A DNA stretch of 64,000 bases from positions 32,536 through 96,535 of the forward strand of contig JXTB01000062.1 of NCBI GenBank assembly GCA_002914805.1, written 5' to 3'. Made by a program: the position numbers and the translations under genes. The stretch is from Parasponia andersonii (lineage: Eukaryota; Streptophyta; Magnoliopsida; Rosales; Cannabaceae). The notes below the pieces were generated by a model. That model did no database searches, was not told where the DNA came from, and was given only the letters and a program-made list of their open reading frames with translations. Shown one piece after another: positions 58,616 to 64,000 of the stretch. Numbering within the stretch: position 1 is the stretch's first letter; the number at the start of each line of letters is the position of its first letter.

Positions 58616-59429
58616 TTGATTTGCTGTTCATTTGATAAATGAATTTCCCTTTTTTTCTTTGGCTTCATTGGGCATTTGCAGAGGATCTGAACAACGGAAA
58701 AATCTAATATAAGGAGGTATCAATAGCGAAGGAAAAATTCGAAATGGCTTTTTGTAATAACAATAGATTTTTTATTTTGGAGGGGTTCTAATACAAGGAG
58801 AACGCTCATCCTCCTTGAATGATAGAGCTATCTTCAACTAAGAATCTGAGAAGATTCAATATTATGAGATATAATAACATCTTTTGCTGCCATCTCTTGC
58901 ATTTTAAACCATCGAATTTCTCTACTTTTTCAGCATGGTTAAAAGGAACCATTACCGGTGCCGAACTCCCTTTTAATTACTTTTTTTTTGTAAGAATAAA
59001 CTCCCAAACTTACTATAGAAAAAGGGAACCACAACGAAAATGGCTAGCTCCACTTTTATGGAAGATGTTAGACGTCATCTTTAAGAGATAAGGATCTACC
59101 AAAAAGGTTTCAACTAGAAAAAATGAGTCTAACACGTTAATTCAAGATCCCTTACCCAATCGCCCGTACTCGCCACCATATCTGACCAACCTGCCTATTT
59201 ATTATGTGGTTTTCGGTTCCCATCGCACCCTAACTTCAACATTACTGGGAGATAGTCATCAGAGTACCACAAGAATATGAAGCCCCAAATTTATTCCTGT
59301 GACTATCAATTCATTGGTACCTTCAATTATATTTTATTCGTGGAGCCTTTTTTTTTCGTTTTTTGGCTCATTAACGATTGGCAGCTTTTTCATGCAAACC
59401 CACAGTTAAGTAAGTATTCATTAAAGAAA
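58616..59429. other. Unassigned sequence, no recognised gene
   Basis: About 0.8 kb. The longest plus-strand frame (58819-59091, 90 codons) contains FSAWLKGTITGAELPFNY, which I cannot place. Base composition is somewhat less AT-rich than the neighbouring elements. No terminal repeats, splice pattern or RNA gene was recognised. Confidence 0.35.
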
Positions 59430-59718
59430 GGTTAATTATATATTTATATCTTATTTTTGAATATTTATTCTCTCTGCTTTTTTATTATATTAACATTTTC
59501 TTTCAAATTTAAAACTCATAATAAATTTATACTTTTTCTGAGTCAAACATCAATTTTGATCATTTAGTTTACCAAAATACTATTTTAAACTTTAAATATA
59601 TACATTTTTAAAAAACTCAAATTTAAAGCTTATTTAAAATTAATAACTAAGGCTAGATACTAAAAGATTTAAAGCTTTTCATTATTTTAAAATTAACTCA
59701 TTAATATTTGTTATTTAA

Positions 59719-59721
59719 TTA
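59719..59721. repeat. Left target duplication (TTA)
   Basis: TTA, identical to 60894-60896, flanking the small CACTA-like element. Confidence 0.65.
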
Positions 59722-60893
59722 CACTACTAAAGAAAATGTTTTCCACGTCACTTATAGGACGACATGGTAGTTCTACCACGTTGCTCCATAAGCAATATAG
59801 AAACGGGTAACGTGGTAGCCCTACTCATAATACGTCGCTTTAAAAGTGACGTGGTATGCTGGCCTACCACGTCGCTTGTATAAAAAACGATGTGGTATAC
59901 TAGCTTACTATATCACTTATATAGAAAATGATGTGGTAGACCAAAATATATAACCTACCACGTCGCTTTCGGGGAGATACCACGTCACTCCTTAGAAAGC
60001 GATGTGGTATGTGTATATACCACATCGCTTTTCTAGAAAGTGATGTAAATGTTGTCTTCCTCCATGCAGACTCGATCAGTCTAGGTTATAGCGTTCTAAA
60101 AACACTTAAGTATCCCACGGGTCTCCTCCAGTCTAGTTTACAGCGTTCTAAAATCTCTTATATATCTCACGGGTCTCCTTATAGATCAGACTAATGATAC
60201 ATGTACTTCACACCATAATTACGAGCCAAACACCAAATCACGAACTCCGTGATCCATTGTCCAGACCCTTATTGTTTCGCTTTGCTCCTCCCTTGTCTCC
60301 CTTTCCACGCACCAGCATTGTTGATGATTATCAGAAACCTAAAAAATCTACATCTAAAAGACCAAAAAAGCTCATAACAAAAATTTTCGAAGGAACTAAA
60401 ACAAGAGAGAGAGGTACATGAAATTCGAAATAAGTAGAGCTTTAATGAGAGAATATTGAAAATTTTAGGTTTGTTCTAATTGGAGTTGGAGGACGATTTA
60501 ATGAGATTGATGATTTTGAGTGGATGGTCATAATGGAGTATTTTTTATGAGTGTGGATTGATGAAGTGGCTAGTATAAACTCTCTATCTCGTCGCTTTTA
60601 CAGAAAAGGACATGATATTAAATAAAATGATATACCACGTCACTTTCTGCAGATGCGACGTGGTACCACAGTGCTTTTGGAGCGAGCAACGTGGTATGTG
60701 CAGAAACGACATATCACGTCGCTCTAGAAACGATGTAGTAGCTAATGTTGCCATGTCACTTAATTTAAAAGTGACATGGTATACTCTGATATCACGTCAC
60801 TTCTGTATGACGTGACGTGCTCTTAATACCACGTCATTTTTCAGTACAAATGACGTGGTATAAATGATGTGGAATGTCACTTTTTTAGTAGTG
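59722..60893. mobile_element. Non-autonomous CACTA-like element, 1.17 kb
   Basis: Starts CACTACTAAAGAAAATG and ends as the inverse of CACTACTAAAAAAGTGAC, with the 3-bp duplication TTA. Both flanks (59740-60050 and 60590-60880) are packed with direct and inverted copies of a 'taccacgtcgctt' word, about twenty in all, a different word from that of the CACTA at 49842. The middle (60060-60580) has a 52-bp tandem repeat and a short frame (60194-60421) with a basic tail (KSTSKRPKKLITKIF) of unknown origin. It has no transposase and would need an autonomous relative. Confidence 0.8.
60078..60181. repeat. 52-bp tandem repeat, two copies
   Basis: Two head-to-tail copies (60078-60129 and 60130-60181) sharing 'cagcgttctaaaa'-type and 'tctcacgggtctcct' words, about 75 percent identical. 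Confidence 0.8.
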
Positions 60894-60896
60894 TTA
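60894..60896. repeat. Right target duplication (TTA)
   Basis: TTA, as at 59719-59721. Confidence 0.65.
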
Positions 60897-61576
60897 TTAA
60901 CTTTAATTAGTTTTAAATTTAAAATATATTTAAAGTTTAAAAAAGGGTATTTTCGGTAAACCAAATGGTCAAAATTTGTGTTTGACTTAACGAGGGTATA
61001 AAATTATTATAAATTTTAAATTTGAAAATTAATGTTGATAATATCCAAATTGCAAGTATAATTTGACTAAATACTTAAAATACAAGCTATAAAAATGTTT
61101 AAAAAAAACAATATGGCAAATGTACCTTCAATAATGAGATAGTTCTCACTCAAACAAGAAAAAAATAAAAAATAAAGAAAAATAAAATCTTTTACTAGGC
61201 ATTTTTTTTTATCAACTAATTCTTAATACCTTAGATAGCTTAAATACCATCAGCTTATTTCTTTGCACTTTCTTTTGTTACGTCTAGCTCCAGCTCCCAA
61301 CTCTGGACTTTATATTATATGAATTATGCAATCAACTTTTGACGAGCGAGCTTGATTCCCCACTACTTTGACTAATAACCATTGATTGCGAAAGGAGTGT
61401 TAATTAATTGGATCACTTATAGGATGAACTGAAGGGGGAATGACTAATGACAAACGTTGCTGTTGAAAAATCATTATTTGACCGTAGTGTGAATCTTCCT
61501 GCTCGAAAATATACATGCCGTACCTAACGCGCATGGTAATCAGCAAGTCATACATATGAAAATTGACTCTCTCTAG

Positions 61577-61577
<1 letters not shown>

Positions 61578-61620
<43 letters not shown>
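61578..61620. repeat. (AT)n microsatellite
   Basis: About 21 uninterrupted AT units, likely polymorphic. Confidence 0.95.
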
Positions 61621-61623
<3 letters not shown>

Positions 61624-62775
61624 TTTCTCAGCTACAAAATTAAAAAGAAAAAAAAAAAGAAAACAAGAACCGTCTTTGAGATTTGTAAATGCAAGTTAAA
61701 TATTCACACGGCCACACTAGCTAGCGAGGGTAGAGTTCGATGATTGAGGCCTCATTTACATATGCTTTCGTAGACTGCCTGCTCTTGGAATAATCTGATT
61801 GATCAGTCACTCTACTTGAACTGGTAAATCTGATCCGTGTTGCTATGCATAAAGAAAACTGGCTCGGAAGGCACTGGAAGAGAGTGAGTTGATATTAGGC
61901 ATGAGAGCAATTGCTATTAGAAAAATGAAACAGACAGATTAATTTTGAGATTAATTTTGGAGTTACAAATTTTAATCCACGCTAGATTTAATTTGTTTAG
62001 AAACTGACCATAGCAACGCTAAAATATTTAATTGCTAAATTTATTTTTGAGTTACAAATTTTATCTAGACTAGATTAATTTATTTAGAAATTGACCACAG
62101 CTTTTTAAATGTTTTGGAATTAGTTATAAAATTTAATTAAATATAGATTAAATTTGTTTAGAAAGCTGATTGGTTTCTAAATGCTTAAATATTTTGCATA
62201 AAATATTTTTGGGATTAAATCGTGATTAATGTCATACTTGTAACAGCGACACAGTATCCTTGAACTATTCTACCGTTCATGTAAACGATAACATACCTAA
62301 CTATTTTGGGGTAAGTCCCTGAATTTAAGTAAAATGATTTTAATTAAGTATTGATCAATGATAGATTATGCTTGAATATAATTAAAACTAGAAACAGAGC
62401 AAAAACTATGAAAAAGGAAGTAGAGTAGTGTTATTTTAAGTGCTACGGATCCTTACTAAGCTAAGATATCCTTATCCTATACCCCAAACGCTTGAGAATA
62501 AGAATATGGGTTACATATACCAAATCAAGGAACACCAGCCACTATTGCATATAGAAACTTTCTAACTAAGTAATATGTTAATTTCTAGTAACCAACCCCT
62601 AAGCCGGGTGATTTCTGGTTTACCTTTGTTGGTTTTGAGTGAAATCGCTGAGGTGGCAGCTTCTAGCTTGCTCCCTAAGGCAGTTTACTAAGCTCTAAAC
62701 TAGTCTTAGCACTTCTATGTTACTTAATCATTGTTTTTCATTAAAACCATGGCTAGAACTAGATCATAGGAGACA

Positions 62776-62815
62776 AGAAAAAGCTGTTTTTGCCACTTGG
62801 TAGCCTTGTCTCCTA
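62776..62815. repeat. Inverted repeat upstream of the putative promoter
   Basis: TAGGAGACAAG and its exact reverse complement CTTGTCTCCTA are separated by about 27 bases that contain a small inner hairpin (AAAAAGCTGTTTTT). Approximate placement within 62767-62820. Confidence 0.6.
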
Positions 62816-62846
62816 CTAATTTCTTCATTTCCAAGCTTCAGGTCCT

Positions 62847-62854
62847 TATAAATA
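62847..62854 (+). promoter_or_regulatory. Putative TATA box of a plus-strand transcription unit
   Basis: TATAAATA in the context CCTTATAAATAGGAGCAGCC, a classic plant TATA context. A transcription start about 30 bases downstream (near 62880) would be expected. The next ATG (62922) opens a 27-codon frame, MSLSLLFTYLPIFLATVVVE and seven more residues, which is hydrophobic but short. No coding gene follows within the window. Confidence 0.45.
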
Positions 62855-64000
62855 GGAGCAGCCCTTTCATACAAGAAAAAAAGGGTTCAACAAGTCCCTC
62901 ATACACAAACACTCATATACAATGTCTCTCTCTCTCCTTTTCACTTATCTACCCATATTTCTAGCCACTGTAGTGGTTGAAATTCTTACTTTTCTTGTAT
63001 TTTAGTCCACCGGATAGACATAATACATTCCCTAACCTCCTATGTATCACTCTAGATCATATGCCTAGCTTAAGATCACTAATTAAACTTCATTCTTACA
63101 TCAGGAAGTCATCTTTAGTGACCTTGCATGTATAATCAGGTATAAATAGTAGTTGATCTTTGCTTTTTTATCCTATATCTCAACTTCTAAGTCCTTATTT
63201 CTCACTCATACTTTGCCTTATATTCATCATCAAAGTGTCATATCCTATTTTATAAGGTTTTGTACTAGTTCATACACGATAAACACTAGTCTACATATAT
63301 ATAAAGTGGCTGATGATTCATCTTTACTTTTATGCATCACAAGGAATATGAAGTGAATACCTTTAATTTGATCATTAAAGGTTCCTGCTTCATGTTTCAT
63401 ATTCCTATGCTTATATACATGCATGAACAAGACTTGGTCAGCATGTAACTGAGCTACATTTCAAACAACATGTAACTATCTATTTCTTCTTTCACACATA
63501 TACTAGTATCACATTTAAGAAACTCTATAAGAGTTGAGCCATTCAAGACCCCAACCTCATATTCATGGTAGTTTTTGTACTAAGATAGAATCTTCTGTTT
63601 CCTGGTACTTCTTATCTTATTTGCACTATAAAGATATTCTAGTTGACTAGTCTATCTTATGTTTCAATCCTTTATTTTCGATATCTATATTTCAATAATT
63701 TTACTTTCAGCTATATTTAAATTTTAGTTCATTTATTTTCTATTATTTAAATTACTGTACTTTTAATCTTAGTTATGTACACTCTAGTATCTTAGAATCT
63801 AGTTCACTAGTCATCTTTTTATTGTTATATATATTTCCATACCTAACTAATTTAACTACCTACTGTATATATATCTACTTATACCTATGTGTCTCTAATT
63901 TTTATACTCAATTATATTGTCTTAATTTTTAAGTAACAAACAAGTAATCACATATTTCAGAAATCAAAAATTTTCACGAACATATATAAAAAGGAGACTC
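62855..64000 (+). other. Possible transcribed region, non-coding as far as visible
   Basis: Downstream of the TATA box there is CT-rich leader-like sequence, then T-rich sequence with many intron-like signals but no substantial frame. It could be the leader and first intron of a gene beyond the window, a non-coding RNA, or nothing. A hairpin lies at 63342-63408. Confidence 0.3.
63342..63408 (+). ncRNA. Candidate hairpin RNA
   Basis: AGGAATATGAA at the left pairs exactly with TTCATATTCCT at the right. An inner 9-bp stem (ACCTTTAAT with ATTAAAGGT) closes a 6-base loop, and weaker pairing extends outward by about 20 bases. The size suits a plant microRNA precursor, but I recognise no known microRNA in either arm, and the internal asymmetry is large. 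Speculative. Confidence 0.2.

Larger units (their letters stand above)
59430..61110. mobile_element. Long-inverted-repeat (foldback-like) element
   Basis: The 59430-59660 arm resembles the reverse complement of 60900-61110. Paired blocks include 'gagtcaaacatcaattttga' with the inverse near 60968-60990, 'agtttaccaaaatac' and 'aaactttaaatata'. Arms are over 200 bp, at about 75 percent identity in the inner part and less at the outer ends, so the termini and target duplication are not certain. The loop was the target of the CACTA-like element at 59722. Mutator-like long-TIR elements look like this, but no family can be fixed. Confidence 0.55.
61111..62846. other. AT-rich sequence without recognised gene or element
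   Basis: No open frame with recognisable product. It holds the (AT)n run at 61578-61620. Around 61960-62170 the words 'gagttacaaattttatc' and 'tagattaatttgtttagaaa' recur two or three times, an imperfect local repeat. The last part may be the upstream region of the promoter at 62847. Confidence 0.5.

Noticed and set aside
58060-60890. Regularly repeated words resembling a CRISPR array
   Set aside because: Units are in both orientations, of uneven spacing, and bounded by CACTA termini with target duplications. This is a plant transposon subterminal array.
63153-63430. Two overlapping short frames on opposite strands
   Set aside because: Low-complexity, no start context or domain. They overlap the hairpin region and are best seen as chance frames.

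Overview
The window is plant nuclear DNA, almost certainly from a flowering plant. It is AT-rich and nearly gene-free, and consists mostly of transposable elements nested in one another. The plant signature comes from Tekay-type and Tat-type Ty3/gypsy retrotransposons, CACTA and hAT DNA transposons with plant-type transposases, and the relic of a cysteine-rich receptor-like kinase (CRK) gene. There is no intact host gene with a recognisable product. Two assembly gaps (16812-17136 and 50808-51395) and one single-N join (53126) are present.

Layout, left to right. (1) 49-2361: a plus-strand LTR abutting a minus-strand LTR remnant (2362 to about 4153). (2) About 4154-12333: a plus-strand LTR retrotransposon (called LARD-1 here) with two ~2.2 kb LTRs, a tRNA-iMet-type primer site and a polypurine tract, but a 3.8 kb interior with no recognisable gag or pol. 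It ends inside the first kinase exon of a minus-strand CRK pseudogene (12334-13370). (3) 13559-29229: a probable CACTA-like element with host-gene-like fragments. It holds an old hAT transposon (15212-28911) with a decayed transposase, and the hAT in turn holds a Tekay/Del chromovirus (15747-25304, minus strand, exact 5-bp target duplication GAAAC). (4) 30381-48629: a decayed Tat-lineage Ty3/gypsy element on the minus strand. It carries an extra antisense ORF region with a 'gypsy-type transposon' domain, and a second member of the LARD family (LARD-2, about 32918-40290) sits inside that region. (5) 48878-58615: a non-coding hAT-like element holding a small TIR element in a TA microsatellite (49080-49753) and an 8.6 kb CACTA transposon (49842-58433, target duplication CCC). 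The CACTA codes for TNP2-type transposase, DUF4218, DUF4216, a second En/Spm-type transposase domain and a Ulp1/C48 protease-like tail. (6) About 59430-61110: a long-inverted-repeat element with a non-autonomous CACTA-like element (59722-60893, target duplication TTA) in its loop. (7) 61111-64000: apparently non-repetitive AT-rich DNA with a plausible TATA promoter (62847) and two hairpins, possibly the 5' part of a transcription unit that runs out of the window.

How the parts relate: nothing here forms an operon or pathway. The history is layered insertion into a locus that once held a CRK gene. The most unusual items are the two-member LARD family with a conserved non-coding interior, the palindrome at the truncated 3' LTR of LARD-2, the CACTA gene that runs into a Ulp1-like protease with its catalytic residues still present, and the 539-bp duplication around a single N, which looks like an unmerged contig overlap. 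All identities and ages are judged by eye.
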